Shown here: positions 35,819 through 45,155 of the stretch, piece after piece
Layout: each line of letters opens with the position of its first letter
Numbering within the stretch: the first letter of the stretch is position 1
Assembly (NCBI GenBank): GCA_030654835.1
Contig: JAURWS010000033.1
Coordinates: 62,001 to 126,000 of the forward strand
Origin: Gammaproteobacteria bacterium
GTDB taxonomy: Bacteria > Pseudomonadota > Gammaproteobacteria > Pseudomonadales > Pseudohongiellaceae
Direction of reading: 5' to 3'
Length of the DNA stretch: 64,000 nucleotides
Notes under the pieces: generated by a model
What the model was told of the DNA's origin: nothing
The model's input: only the letters and a program-made list of their open reading frames with translations
Database searches by the model: none
Translations under genes and position numbers: made by a program

Positions 35819-37933
35819 CTATTCCTGCGCTGCGCCCCACGCGGCGAACGTGCTGCCTTCCTTCGCGAGTTTTTCGAGCAGCGGAGCAGGCTTCCAGAAC
35901 TCGGCGCCCTGTTCATCACGGAAGCGGCAAATGCTGTCGTAGATATTCTTGAGGCCGACTTCATCGGCGTAGAACATCGGGCCGCCCTTCGCACTCGGGA
36001 ACGCGTAGCCGTAGACGTAAACGATGTCGATGTCGCCGGGGCGCTGCGCGATGCCTTCCTCCAGAATCAGCGCACCCTCGTTGATCAGCGGATACATCAG
36101 CCGCGCCACGATCTCGTCGGCACTGATCTCGCGCCGCTTGATGCCGAATTTCTCTGCGTGGGCCTTGATCAGCGCATCCACCGTCGGATCGGGCAGACGG
36201 GCGCGGGTCTGCGGATCGTACTGATAATAACCCGCGCCGGATTTCTGCCCGAGCCGTCCCATCTCCACCAGAGCAGAGGCGATGCTGTGTGTGCGAGGGT
36301 CGATCTTGTCACCAGCGGCTTCGCGTGCCTGCCGGGCCTTGTAGCCGACGTCGAGTCCGGCGAGGTCGCCCATCGCCAGCGGCCCCATCGCCATGCCGAA
36401 GTCTTCGGCGGCAGCATCGATCTGCGCGGGACTGGCGCCGTCTAGCAGCAGCAGTTGTGCCTGTCGGCCATAGCCACCCAGCATGCGATTGCCGATGAAG
36501 CCATAGCACACGCGTGAGAGCGCACACACCTTGCCGATCTTCTTGCCGATCTGCATGGCGGTAGCCAGCACGTCATCTGCCGTTTTGGTGCCACGTACCA
36601 CTTCCAGCAGTTTCATCACGTTCGCGGGGCTGAAGAAATGCATGCCGAGCACATCCTGCGGACGCTTGGTGGCGGCGGCGATGTCGTCGACGTTCTGGTA
36701 CGAGGTGTTGGTAGCCATGATGGCGCCGGGCTTGCACACCGCGTCCAGTTTGGCGAATACCTCTTTCTTGATGTCCGGGTTCTCGAACACGGCTTCGATC
36801 ACCAGATCGACATCGGCCAGATCGGCGTAGGCGGTCGTGCCATTGATCAGCTGCAGACGCTCGGCCATCTCGGCCTCGCTCATCTTGCCCTTCTGCACGG
36901 TGATGCTGTAATTCTTGCGGATGATGCCAAGACCGCGCTCCAGCGCCTCGGCGTTGATCTCCAGCATGGTCACCGGGATGCCTACGTTGGCGAAGCACAT
37001 GGCGATACCGCCGCCCATGGTGCCGCCTCCAATGATGGCGACGCGCTTGATGTCGCGCACCGGCGTGTTGGCGGGCAGATCCTTGATCTTCGCGGCCTCA
37101 CGCTCAGCGAAGAAGACATGACGCATGGCGCGGGACTGGGAAGACTGCAGACACTCGACGAACAGCTCGCGCTCCACCTGCAGCCCCTGGTCCATCGGCA
37201 GTCGCGCTGCCGCTTCCACACAGCTGACGATGCGATCCGGGGCGATCTGGCCACGGGCGCGCTGCGCCAGCTTCTTGCGGTAATTCTCGAAGAATCCCGG
37301 TTCCAGCAATGACGCATCGATGGTGATGTCACGGATGCGCTTGAGCGGGACACCAGAATCGACTAGATCGTGGGCATAACGGATGGCCCCTGCACGCAGA
37401 TCGCCCTCGATCACCTCGTCGATCAGGCTCATGCCACTGGCCTCGGCCGCACTGATGGGATTGCCGCTGGTGATCAGCTCCAGCGCCGCCTTCACACCGG
37501 CAACACGGGGCACACGCTGAGTGCCACCGGCGCCCGGCAGAATGCCCAGCTTCACCTCGGGCAGGCCGACTTTGGCGGAGGCAACGGCACAGCGATAATG
37601 ACAGGCCAGCGAGGTCTCGAAGCCACCGCCCAGTGCGGTGCCGTGAATCGCGGCCACGATCAGTTTGCGGGAATTCTCCAGCGTGATCAGCACCTCGGGC
37701 AGCGATGGCGACAGCGGCGGCTTGCCGAACTCGGTGATGTCTGCCCCGGCGATAAACGTGCGGCCGGCACAGATCAGCACCAGCGCCTCACTGGCATCAC
37801 TCTGTGCCGCCGTCACCGCCGCCTGCAGGCCAGCTCGCAGCGCCTGCGACAGCGCGTTGACCGGCGGGTTGTTCACGGTGATGACGCCGATGTTGTCGAT
37901 GATTTCGTAGCTGACGACTGCTGTGTTGGTCAT
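35819..37933 (-). CDS. Bifunctional enoyl-CoA hydratase / 3-hydroxyacyl-CoA dehydrogenase (FadB/FadJ-like)
   Basis: This 704-aa enzyme has an N-terminal crotonase domain (residues about 1-190; FIAGADITEFG, HGTALGGGFETSLACHYRCA and ILPGAGGTQRVPR) and a NAD-binding 3-hydroxyacyl-CoA dehydrogenase domain (about 300-480; VAIIGGGTMGGGIAMCF, ASNTSY-type ATNTSYQNVDDIA). A C-terminal dehydrogenase domain follows with YGFIGNRMLGGY. It catalyses two successive beta-oxidation steps. The hydratase Glu region lies at IDEVIEGD and PEVKLGILPG. The start at 37933 has AGAGGAA upstream. Domain order matches the FadJ/peroxisomal multifunctional type. Confidence 0.92.
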   Translation of the reverse strand: MTNTAVVSYEIIDNIGVITVNNPPVNALSQALRAGLQAAVTAAQSDASEALVLICAGRTFIAGADITEFGKPPLSPSLPEVLITLENSRKLIVAAIHGTALGGGFETSLACHYRCAVASAKVGLPEVKLGILPGAGGTQRVPRVAGVKAALELITSGNPISAAEASGMSLIDEVIEGDLRAGAIRYAHDLVDSGVPLKRIRDITIDASLLEPGFFENYRKKLAQRARGQIAPDRIVSCVEAAARLPMDQGLQVERELFVECLQSSQSRAMRHVFFAEREAAKIKDLPANTPVRDIKRVAIIGGGTMGGGIAMCFANVGIPVTMLEINAEALERGLGIIRKNYSITVQKGKMSEAEMAERLQLINGTTAYADLADVDLVIEAVFENPDIKKEVFAKLDAVCKPGAIMATNTSYQNVDDIAAATKRPQDVLGMHFFSPANVMKLLEVVRGTKTADDVLATAMQIGKKIGKVCALSRVCYGFIGNRMLGGYGRQAQLLLLDGASPAQIDAAAEDFGMAMGPLAMGDLAGLDVGYKARQAREAAGDKIDPRTHSIASALVEMGRLGQKSGAGYYQYDPQTRARLPDPTVDALIKAHAEKFGIKRREISADEIVARLMYPLINEGALILEEGIAQRPGDIDIVYVYGYAFPSAKGGPMFYADEVGLKNIYDSICRFRDEQGAEFWKPAPLLEKLAKEGSTFAAWGAAQE

Positions 37934-37956
37934 GCCTGTTCCTCTGTTGTTGAATT

Positions 37957-37983
37957 TGTGGGAGCTTGCCTGCAAGCGATCGC
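37957..37983. repeat. Single REP-like half-site (variant)
   Basis: TTGTGGGAGCTTGCCTGCAAGCGATC is a variant half-site (GGGAGCTTGCCTGCAAGC is itself partly palindromic) that lies just upstream of the FadB-like gene, about 20 bp before the intact pair. Confidence 0.7.
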
Positions 37984-38005
37984 CCTGGGATTTACAGTTG
38001 CAAAT

Positions 38006-38072
38006 TGTGGGTGCGGGCCTTGCCCGCGATTAACCTGCAGCGCGGATTATCGCGGGCAGGCCCGCTCCCACA
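38006..38072. repeat. REP palindrome pair (copy 3)
   Basis: GTGGGTGCGGGCCTTGCCCGC and an inverted GCGGGCAGGCCCGCTCCCAC are separated by about 19 bp. It lies between the FadB-like gene and the thiolase gene on the same strand and may attenuate readthrough between them. Confidence 0.88.
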
Positions 38073-38081
38073 TGTTCAGTG

Positions 38082-39296
38082 TTAATCCAGGCGTTCGATG
38101 ATTGCCGCCACGCCCTGCCCAATGCCAATGCACAGGCTCACCAGCGCATAACGCCCACCCGTGCGCTCCAGTTGCCGCACGGTGCTCAGCGCGATGCGCG
38201 CACCAGAGGCGCCCAGCGGATGTCCTATAGCGATGGCGCCGCCGTTCGGATTGACGCGCGGGTCATCGAAGGCGACGCCCAGCAGTTGCAAACAGCCCAG
38301 CACCTGGGTGGCGAAGGCCTCGTTGATCTCGATGATGTCCATGTCCGCCAGCGTCAGGCCGGCACGGGCCAGCGCCTTGCGGCCGGCAAACACGGGACCA
38401 AGCCCCATGACGCGCGGCTCCACCCCGGCAATGGCACCGGCGACGATGCGGGCACGCGGCCGGACATCGTATTTCTCGCCGATGGCACGATTGCCGATGA
38501 CCAGTGCGGCGGCGCCGTCATTGATCCCCGAGGCATTGCCAGCGGAGACCACCCCGCCCTCAAACAGCGGCCGCAATCCGGACAGCGCCTGCAGCGTGGA
38601 ATCGGGGCGGGGATGCTCGTCTTCGGTGACCTGCAGCGGCGGCAGCTTGCGGCCCTGCGGGACGGCGGTGGCAATGATCTCATCGCGGTAGAATCCGGCG
38701 ACGCGGGCGGCCTCATACTTGGCTTGTGAAGCGGCGGCAAAGACATCGCTGGCAGCGCGGGAGATACCCAGGTCGGCGGCGATGTTGTCGGCGGTCTGTG
38801 GCATGGTGTCGCCACCGAACGCGGCAGCAAACAGCGGATTGGTGAAGCGGGCTCCGAGGGTGCTGTCGGCCAGCTGCTGACCACGGTCATAGGCCGAGGT
38901 CGCCTTGGAGAGAATCAGCGGCGCGCGGCTCATGGACTCGACGCCACCGGCCAGGAACAGCTGCCCCTCGCCACTCTTCACGCCTCTGGCGGCATCCAGC
39001 ACGGCGGCCAGTCCGGACCCGCACAGGCGATTGACGGTCAACCCGCCGACGGAGGCTGGCATGCCCGCCAGCAGCGCGGCGAAGCGCCCGACATTGCGGC
39101 AATCCTCCCCGGCCTGATTGGTGTTGCCCATGATCACATCTTCGTAGTCGGCGCCCGCAAAAGGATTGCGGCCCACCACAGACTTGATGATGTGGGCGAG
39201 CAGATCATCCGGACGCACGGAAGCAAGCGCCCCGCCCTGTCGTCCAAACGCGCTTCTGCCGCCATCGTAGATATATGCGTCCATGTTACCGGTCAT
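38082..39296 (-). CDS. Acetyl-CoA acetyltransferase / 3-ketoacyl-CoA thiolase
   Basis: This 404-aa thiolase has the nucleophilic Cys in NRLCGSGLAAV, the His in GGAIAIGHPLGASGARI, and the second catalytic Cys in LCIGIGQGVA near the C-terminus. The length is normal. It cleaves 3-ketoacyl-CoA to acetyl-CoA in beta-oxidation, or PaaJ-like in aromatic degradation, since EVMMG-type YEDVIMGNTNQAGED is shared with beta-ketoadipyl thiolases. A second possible start lies at 39284. Confidence 0.9.
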   Translation of the reverse strand: MTGNMDAYIYDGGRSAFGRQGGALASVRPDDLLAHIIKSVVGRNPFAGADYEDVIMGNTNQAGEDCRNVGRFAALLAGMPASVGGLTVNRLCGSGLAAVLDAARGVKSGEGQLFLAGGVESMSRAPLILSKATSAYDRGQQLADSTLGARFTNPLFAAAFGGDTMPQTADNIAADLGISRAASDVFAAASQAKYEAARVAGFYRDEIIATAVPQGRKLPPLQVTEDEHPRPDSTLQALSGLRPLFEGGVVSAGNASGINDGAAALVIGNRAIGEKYDVRPRARIVAGAIAGVEPRVMGLGPVFAGRKALARAGLTLADMDIIEINEAFATQVLGCLQLLGVAFDDPRVNPNGGAIAIGHPLGASGARIALSTVRQLERTGGRYALVSLCIGIGQGVAAIIERLD

Positions 39297-39391
39297 CGCT
39301 CACTCTCTTTTGTTCGGGAGCACAGCGTAGCACAGGGTCTTAAACAGATGGAATTCGCTTCACCGAGTCTTTAAGCTGCGTCAAACTATCC

Positions 39392-39453
39392 GTGGGAGCG
39401 GGCCTGCCCGCGATGGTTGTGCGGAATTCATCGCGGGCAAGGCCCGCTCCCAC
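39392..39453. repeat. REP palindrome pair (copy 4)
   Basis: GTGGGAGCGGGCCTGCCCGC and CATCGCGGGCAAGGCCCGCT flank a 12-bp loop. It lies between the divergent thiolase and acyl-CoA dehydrogenase genes, about 40 bp before the dehydrogenase start. Confidence 0.88.
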
Positions 39454-39492
39454 AGGGGTGCATCTGGGGATTAAATTCAGGGGGGAAACTGC

Positions 39493-40641
39493 ATGATTCG
39501 CGATCAGGAAGTTCTGGATCAACTGGTTGACCTGGTGGATCGGTTTGTAAAGAAACGTTTGATTCCGGCAGAGCAACAGGTGGCGGAAGAGTATCGGGTG
39601 CCCCCTGCCATCGTGCAGGAAATGAAGGCGCTGGGGCTCTTCGGCATGACGATTCCGGAGGAGTACGGCGGTCTCGGCCTGACCATGGAAGAAGAGATTC
39701 ATGTGGCCATGACCCTCGGCCAGACCTCGCCCGCTTTTCGCTCGATTCTAGGCACCAACAATGGCATCGGCTCGGCGGCAGTGGTTTTCGACGGCACCGA
39801 GGAACAGAAGCAGCGTTTCCTCCCCCGCTACGCCAGCGGCGAGCTGATCGGCTGCTTCTGCCTGACCGAACCGGACGTCGGTTCCGACGCGGCCTCCGTC
39901 AAGGCAACCGCGCGTCGCGAAGGCGACCACTACATCCTCAACGGCACCAAGCGCTACATCACCAATGGCCCCATCGCCGATACCTTCAACGTGATGGCCC
40001 GCACCAACCCCGACATCAAGGGTGCTCGCGGCATCTCCGCCTTCATCGTCGAGAAGGGTACGCCGGGCATCACGCTGGGGCCGGTGGACAAGAAGATGGG
40101 GCAGGCCGGTTCACTGACCTGTGACGTGATCTTCGAGGACTGCCCGGTGCCGGCCGCTAATCTGATCGGCAAGGAGGGCCAGGGCTTCATCACCGCGATG
40201 AAGGTGCTGGACCGCGGCCGCCTGCATATTGCCGGCATCAGCGTCGGCGTAGCCGAACGGCTGATCCGCGATGCGCTCCAATACGCCATGCAGCGCAAAC
40301 AGTTCGGCGTGCCCATCGCCGAGCACCAGCTGATTCAGGCCATGCTCGCCGATTCGAAGACCGAAGCCTATGCCGCGCGCTGCATGGTGCTGGAGACCGC
40401 ACGCCGCCGCGATGCGGGCCAGAACGTCAGCACCGAGTCCGCCGCCTGCAAGCTGTTCGCCACCGAGATGGTGGGCCGCGTGGCCGACCGCGCCGTGCAG
40501 ATTCACGGTGGCGCAGGTTATATCTCCGAGTACGCCGTGGAGCGTTTCTATCGCGACGTGCGGCTGTTCCGCCTCTACGAAGGCACCAGCCAGATTCAGC
40601 AGCTGATCATCGCGCGCAACATGATCAAGGATGCGAGCTAA
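39493..40641 (+). CDS. Acyl-CoA dehydrogenase
   Basis: This 382-aa flavoenzyme has an N-terminal helical domain, the middle FAD-contacting segment FCLTEPDVGSDA and YILNGTKRYITNGP, and the C-terminal RLYEGTSQIQQL with the likely catalytic Glu in YEGT. It performs the first oxidation of beta-oxidation, passing electrons to ETF. Divergent from the thiolase gene. Its last 56 bp are duplicated at 42391-42446 beyond the hipAB pair. Confidence 0.93.
   Translation: MIRDQEVLDQLVDLVDRFVKKRLIPAEQQVAEEYRVPPAIVQEMKALGLFGMTIPEEYGGLGLTMEEEIHVAMTLGQTSPAFRSILGTNNGIGSAAVVFDGTEEQKQRFLPRYASGELIGCFCLTEPDVGSDAASVKATARREGDHYILNGTKRYITNGPIADTFNVMARTNPDIKGARGISAFIVEKGTPGITLGPVDKKMGQAGSLTCDVIFEDCPVPAANLIGKEGQGFITAMKVLDRGRLHIAGISVGVAERLIRDALQYAMQRKQFGVPIAEHQLIQAMLADSKTEAYAARCMVLETARRRDAGQNVSTESAACKLFATEMVGRVADRAVQIHGGAGYISEYAVERFYRDVRLFRLYEGTSQIQQLIIARNMIKDAS
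40586..40641 (+). repeat. Direct repeat, left copy (3' end of acyl-CoA dehydrogenase)
   Basis: This 56-bp segment covers the codons for SQIQQLIIARNMIKDAS and the TAA stop. It matches 42391-42446 at 52 of 56 positions by eye. The differences are at third codon positions (CTG/TTG, CGC/CGG, GCG/GCA) and one in the stop (TAA/TGA). Confidence 0.92.
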
Positions 40642-40698
40642 TATTGAGCAGGATACCGCTCATAAATTGGTGAATTTAAAAATAACGAGAATTATGTT

Positions 40699-40731
40699 GC
40701 TCAATTTAGCCTTTTTTTGCTAAATTTGAGC
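40699..40731. promoter_or_regulatory. Likely HipB operator (inverted repeat)
   Basis: GCTCAATTTAGC at 40699 and GCTAAATTTGAGC at 40719 form a dyad with a T-rich spacer four bases before the hipA ATG. A further TTGAGC half-site is at 40645. HipB-type antitoxins autorepress from such dyads. The spacer T-run also makes it resemble a terminator, so both roles are possible. Confidence 0.6.
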
Positions 40732-40734
40732 ACT

Positions 40735-42081
40735 ATGCCGCTCACCATACAAATATTTCATACCGGGCAATGGCACGACGCAGCCGACCTGGACATTCCC
40801 GCCCCAGAAAGAGGGCGCGCGGGACCTGCTCGCCTGGCTTACAGACAAGACTACTCCCTTGAATGGATGGAGCGTGACGATGAACACGCTTGCAGCCTCA
40901 CTCTGCCCGTAGAGCTGATGCTCACGCATCACCTACCACGCTGGTTTGGCTTTCTGGACGACATCATGCCCTCGGGCGCGGCACGCCGGTACTGGGCGCA
41001 ACAGCTTGGCATCGCCTCCCGGCCTGGGCCGCAGCAGGACTATGAACTGCTGCGCAAGGGCTGCATCGCTCCGGTGGGCAATTTGCGTATCAAGGAATCC
41101 TTGCCAGGGTCGCCGCACGGCAGCACGCTGTCTCAGCTGCGCTTCAAGATCGCCGATGTCGTGGAGCGCGACACCGACTTTCTCGAGTACGCCCAGCAGA
41201 TGGGCGCCGTCAGCGGGGGTGCCACTGGCGCGGGTGGCGAAGCTCCCAAGTACCTGCTGCGCTGCTCGGCACAAGACGATATCTGGATCGACACGTTTCA
41301 GGATGACCTGCACTGCACAGACGCGCATTACCTCATCAAGTTTCCGCGTGGCCAGCGCTCGTCCATAGACTGCGACATCTTGCGCGCCGAGTACCACTAC
41401 TACCACGAGTTGCACGCGCTGGGCATGACGACGATCGACACCACTCGCATGCATCTGCGCGAAGGCAATGGCTATCCTTCTCTGTGGCTGCCGCGCTTCG
41501 ATGTCGCCGTCGTCGATAACACGCTGATGCACTTCGGCCTGGAATCCATCGCCTCACTGCTGAATGCGCCGCCTGACGCCTTCCTGAATCACTTCGACAC
41601 GCTTCGCAGCACTGTGCAATGCCTGTCCGGCATGCACAGCGTCGCCGAGCTGGGAGACACTTTCGACCGCGCTGCTTTTGTCATCGAATGGGTGAAGCGC
41701 GACTTCTTGAATGTGGCGTTTGGCAACTCCGACAACCACGCCCGCAACACGGCTCTGCTGAAGCAACCCGGCCGCGTCTGGCTGTCGCCGATCTACGACT
41801 TCGCGCCGATGAAGGCGGACCCGGAAGGCGTGATCCGCACCTTGCAATGGGGCTCACCCTTTGAAGAGGGCGGCAACTTCGACTGGCACAGCATCGCCGC
41901 CGCTCTGGCCGATCTGGTCGAACCGGAGCGCCTGATCAACGAACTGGGCACGCTGGCGCATCAACTCGTTGGCCTGCGTGAACGCCTCCGCCAGCGTGGC
42001 GTCTCCGAGCGCCTCCTGACAATGCCCGTCGTTGGTCTTGAATACCTTGATAGAAAGCTGACGCAGTGGGGATTGCCATGA
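40735..42081 (+). CDS. hipA: HipA-family serine/threonine kinase toxin
   Basis: This 448-aa protein begins with the coupling domain of HipA (PLTIQIFHTGQWHDAADL), contains the Gly-rich SGGATGAGGEAPKYLL nucleotide loop, and carries the catalytic segment FGNSDNHARNTALL and the metal-binding DFAP. HipA kinases arrest growth, classically by phosphorylating glutamyl-tRNA synthetase. The frame also opens at a TTG at 40717, but the ATG at 40735 fits better. The stop overlaps hipB by four bases (ATGA). Toxin-first order is the reverse of E. coli hipBA. Confidence 0.9.
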   Translation: MPLTIQIFHTGQWHDAADLDIPAPERGRAGPARLAYRQDYSLEWMERDDEHACSLTLPVELMLTHHLPRWFGFLDDIMPSGAARRYWAQQLGIASRPGPQQDYELLRKGCIAPVGNLRIKESLPGSPHGSTLSQLRFKIADVVERDTDFLEYAQQMGAVSGGATGAGGEAPKYLLRCSAQDDIWIDTFQDDLHCTDAHYLIKFPRGQRSSIDCDILRAEYHYYHELHALGMTTIDTTRMHLREGNGYPSLWLPRFDVAVVDNTLMHFGLESIASLLNAPPDAFLNHFDTLRSTVQCLSGMHSVAELGDTFDRAAFVIEWVKRDFLNVAFGNSDNHARNTALLKQPGRVWLSPIYDFAPMKADPEGVIRTLQWGSPFEEGGNFDWHSIAAALADLVEPERLINELGTLAHQLVGLRERLRQRGVSERLLTMPVVGLEYLDRKLTQWGLP

Positions 42082-42383
42082 AACAACTGAGTGGCGAAGA
42101 ACGGGAAGACCTGCTGATCAAACTGCTGCGCGCCGTGCAACGCGATGAAATGAGCGAGGGACAACTGCTGCGCACTCTGCGCAAGGACATCCTCGACATG
42201 AATCAGGACGAGTACGCGACGCTGGTCAAGATCAGCCGCCGCACCCTGTCCGATATCGAGCGCGACGCCGGCAACCCATCGCTGCCCGTGTTGAAGCGGG
42301 TGTTCAGACCGCTGGGGTTGAATATCGGACTTCTGCCAAGGAGTGAGAGTGTGCTGAGGCGGATGTTGACGAGTGAGGAATGA
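42078..42383 (+). CDS. hipB: HipB-type Xre-family antitoxin
   Basis: This 101-aa protein has a basic helical N-terminus (REDLLIKLLRAVQRDEMSEGQ) and a helix-turn-helix at about residues 42-95 (MNQDEYATLVKISRRTLSDIERDAGNPSLPVLKRVF). It should bind HipA and repress the operon. The longer-than-usual N-terminus resembles split-kinase-era HipB variants. The ATG overlaps the hipA stop. Confidence 0.88.
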   Translation: MKQLSGEEREDLLIKLLRAVQRDEMSEGQLLRTLRKDILDMNQDEYATLVKISRRTLSDIERDAGNPSLPVLKRVFRPLGLNIGLLPRSESVLRRMLTSEE

Positions 42384-42390
42384 GGGTGAG

Positions 42391-42446
42391 CCAGCCAGAT
42401 TCAGCAGTTGATCATCGCGCGGAACATGATCAAGGATGCAAGCTGA
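42391..42446 (+). repeat. Direct repeat, right copy (relic of the acyl-CoA dehydrogenase 3' end)
   Basis: This 56-bp stretch just after hipB still encodes SQIQQLIIARNMIKDAS and a TGA in one frame but has no gene attached. It is the orphan copy of the 3' end of the gene at 39493-40641. Confidence 0.92.
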
Positions 42447-42460
42447 CGCGCATCAGGTCC

Positions 42461-44647
42461 CTAATCAAGCGTCACGACACGCAGCCTCAGCGCATTGACG
42501 ATCACACTCACCGACGATAAAGCCATAGCGGCGGCAGCGATGATCGGCGACAGCAGAAGCCCCGTCAGTGGATAGAGCACGCCAGCGGCAATCGGAATTC
42601 CGACGATGTTGTACACAAAGGCGAAGAACAAGTTCTGGCGAATGTTGCTCATCGTTGCCCGCGACAGTTTTCGGGCGGCCACAATACCCGTCAGATCGCC
42701 CCGCAGTAGTGTGACGCCGGCGCTCTCTATCGCCACATCAGTACCAGTGCCCATCGCAATACCGACATCTGCGGTAGCCAGCGCTGGCGCATCATTGACA
42801 CCATCTCCCGCCATGGCGACCACGCGACCTTCATCCTTGTAACGCTTTACGACCTTCGCCTTGTCTTCAGGCAAAACCTCCGCCTCCACCTCATCGATAT
42901 TGAGTTTGCGGGCAACAGCCCAGGCCGACGTTCGGTTGTCGCCAGTGAGCATGACGACGCGAATACCAACCGACTGCAAGGCACTGATGGCCTCTGCGGT
43001 TGTCGCCTTGACAGGATCGGCAATTGCCAGTAATCCTGCAAATCGCCCATCTACAGCGGCGAAAATCACCGTCGCACCATCCTCACGCAATTGCTCTGCC
43101 TCTGCCTCGTGAGCACTGATATCGACTCGTTTGAATTCCATGAGAAGGCGATTGCCGAGCAGCACCTCGCGCCCTTCTACTTTCCCGATGACACCCTTGC
43201 CATTGGGCGAATCAAATTCTGTGGCATCCGGCAACGTCAATCCCAATGCCTGCGCCTTCTCGACTATGGCATTGGCCAGCGGGTGTTCGCTGCCCTTCTC
43301 AAGGCTCCCCGCCATTCGCAAAAGCTCCTCCTCAGTCAGCCCATTGGCAGGCCGCACGTCAGTCACCTGCGGCCTGCCTTCGGTCAGTGTACCGGTCTTG
43401 TCGATCACCAGCGTGTCCACTTTTTCCAGCCGTTCGAGCGCTTCGGCGCTGCGAATCAGCACGCCACTCTGTGCCCCACGACCGACCCCCACCATGATGG
43501 ACATCGGCGTTGCCAGGCCCAGGGCGCAGGGACAGGCAATGATCAGCACACTGACCGCCGCAATCAGCCCGTAAGCCATGGCAGGAACTGGCCCTAGAAG
43601 CGACCACCCCACAAAGGAGATGACTGCAATCAGAACCACCACGGGAACGAACCTGCCAGCCACCTTGTCGGCCAGCCCCTGAATAGGTGCTCGACTACGC
43701 TGGGCTCCGGCCACCATCTGGACAATCTGCGCCAGCATGGTGTCTCTGCCCACCTTGTCCGCTCGCATCACAAATGATCCCTGCTGATTGATCGTGCCGC
43801 CTATCACATGATCGCCAACCTTCTTGGTAACAGCCATCGGCTCACCAGTCACCATCGATTCATCGACGTGTGAGCCACCTTCCAACACCTCTCCATCCAA
43901 CGGGACTTTATCGCCCGGGCGCACCCTCAGCCGGTCACCAACGACAACCTGATCCAGAGCGATATCCGCCTCACCTCCCTGCTCATCAATCCTGCGGGCT
44001 GTTGCCGGTGACAAGTTCAACAAGGCTCTGATGGCGCCTGAGGTCTTCTCGCGAGCACGAAGCTCCAGTATCTGACCAAGCAGAACCAGCACGATGATGA
44101 CGGCACCGGCCTCGAAATATACTGCGACGGAACCGTCCACCTGCTGAAACGCCTGCGGAAATGCACCTGGCACAAATGTGGCAGCAAGGCTGTAAAGCAA
44201 TGCCACCCCCGTACCAAGCGATATCAGCGTAAACATGTTCAGATTGCGACTGCCAACAGACTGCCATCCACGCACGAAGAAGGGCCACCCCGCCCAGAGA
44301 ATGACTGGCGTCGCAAATCCCATTTGCACCCAATTCGATAACTGCGGTCGAATCATGTGATCGAGACCGAACAGGTGCCCGCCCATCTCCAATATCAATA
44401 CCGGGATGGCGAGGGCCAGGCCAATCCAGAAGCGCCGAGTCATATCGATGAGTTCTGCGGAAGGCCCAGAGTCCTCGCCAGTCAGCTGTTCCGGCTCCAA
44501 GGCCATGCCGCAAATCGGACAGCTGCCCGGTCCGGGCTGACGAACCTCCGGATGCATCGGACAGGTATAGAGCACGGCACTCGACGGGGTGTTGCGACGC
44601 TCATCACCCTCGGACTGGTGATCATGGTGGCCTGAATGTGCTGACAT
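42461..44647 (-). CDS. copA: Copper-translocating P1B-type ATPase (CopA)
   Basis: This 728-aa pump exports Cu(I) from the cytoplasm. It starts with a His-rich tail and a heavy-metal-binding domain [21 protein letters not shown] (about residues 28-50), not a classic CXXC HMA domain. The metal motif is [12 protein letters not shown], the phosphorylated Asp is in [11 protein letters not shown], and [11 protein letters not shown] ends the ATP domain. About eight membrane segments are visible. The start is at 44647 (AAGGAG upstream); the open frame to 44968 is not coding. Its promoter region holds a 30-bp dyad. Confidence 0.93.
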   Translation of the reverse strand: MSAHSGHHDHQSEGDERRNTPSSAVLYTCPMHPEVRQPGPGSCPICGMALEPEQLTGEDSGPSAELIDMTRRFWIGLALAIPVLILEMGGHLFGLDHMIRPQLSNWVQMGFATPVILWAGWPFFVRGWQSVGSRNLNMFTLISLGTGVALLYSLAATFVPGAFPQAFQQVDGSVAVYFEAGAVIIVLVLLGQILELRAREKTSGAIRALLNLSPATARRIDEQGGEADIALDQVVVGDRLRVRPGDKVPLDGEVLEGGSHVDESMVTGEPMAVTKKVGDHVIGGTINQQGSFVMRADKVGRDTMLAQIVQMVAGAQRSRAPIQGLADKVAGRFVPVVVLIAVISFVGWSLLGPVPAMAYGLIAAVSVLIIACPCALGLATPMSIMVGVGRGAQSGVLIRSAEALERLEKVDTLVIDKTGTLTEGRPQVTDVRPANGLTEEELLRMAGSLEKGSEHPLANAIVEKAQALGLTLPDATEFDSPNGKGVIGKVEGREVLLGNRLLMEFKRVDISAHEAEAEQLREDGATVIFAAVDGRFAGLLAIADPVKATTAEAISALQSVGIRVVMLTGDNRTSAWAVARKLNIDEVEAEVLPEDKAKVVKRYKDEGRVVAMAGDGVNDAPALATADVGIAMGTGTDVAIESAGVTLLRGDLTGIVAARKLSRATMSNIRQNLFFAFVYNIVGIPIAAGVLYPLTGLLLSPIIAAAAMALSSVSVIVNALRLRVVTLD

Positions 44648-44679
44648 GGGACTGCTCCTTCGGACGTGAAACCGGTTCT

Positions 44680-44709
44680 GGTTTACCCACCAAGGGTGTA
44701 AGGTAAACC
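44680..44709. promoter_or_regulatory. 30-bp dyad between copA ATPase and a divergent membrane gene
   Basis: GGTTTACC at 44680-44687 and GGTAAACC at 44702-44709 are perfect inverted arms with 14 bp between; an inner CACC-CTT-GGTG dyad overlaps the centre. The position and shape suit a MerR/CueR-type or other metal operator acting on both divergent genes. No MerR-type regulator gene is nearby, so the binding protein is unknown. Confidence 0.55.
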
Positions 44710-44711
44710 CC

Positions 44712-45155
44712 ATGAAAAATCCTCTGCTGACCTTGCCCCCCCTGCTGACGAGATACTTCCTGATCATCGCGCCAGCCCATCTGCTCTGGGAGTTTCTCCA
44801 TCTCCCCTTGTACACCTTGTGGGACACGGGGTCTGTCGGTGAAATCTTGTTTGCCATCGTGCACTGCACGGGCGGCGATCTGCTGATCGCGGCTGGAGCG
44901 CTGGCATTGGCAATCATTGTGTTCGGGCAGCGCCAATGGTCGGAGCGGCACTTTCTGCGAGTCGCCATTGCGGCAACTGTTTTTGGGCTCCTCTACACGA
45001 TGTTCAGCGAATGGCTCAATGTCGATATCCGCAGATCCTGGGCCTACAAGGAATCCATGCCACTGGTGCCACTCCTCGGCACTGGCCTGACTCCCGCCCT
45101 GCAATGGCTCATGGTGCCGGCACTAGGGTTCTGGTTTGCACGCAAGGCAAAGTGA
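44712..45155 (+). CDS. Multi-pass membrane protein of unknown function
   Basis: This 147-aa protein has about four membrane segments (near 13-33, 50-72, 82-100 and 122-142), with conserved-looking [15 protein letters not shown] and FSEWLNVD. I do not recognise a named family. It diverges from the CopA ATPase and its 3' end overlaps the cusS 3' end by 47 bp on opposite strands. Membership of the copper island suggests a role in metal handling, but that is only context. Confidence 0.7.
   Translation: MKNPLLTLPPLLTRYFLIIAPAHLLWEFLHLPLYTLWDTGSVGEILFAIVHCTGGDLLIAAGALALAIIVFGQRQWSERHFLRVAIAATVFGLLYTMFSEWLNVDIRRSWAYKESMPLVPLLGTGLTPALQWLMVPALGFWFARKAK

Noticed and set aside
44648-44968. 107-residue N-terminal extension of the CopA ATPase
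   Set aside because: It is antisense to the start of the divergent membrane gene and would cover the 30-bp dyad; the ATG at 44647 has a good Shine-Dalgarno.
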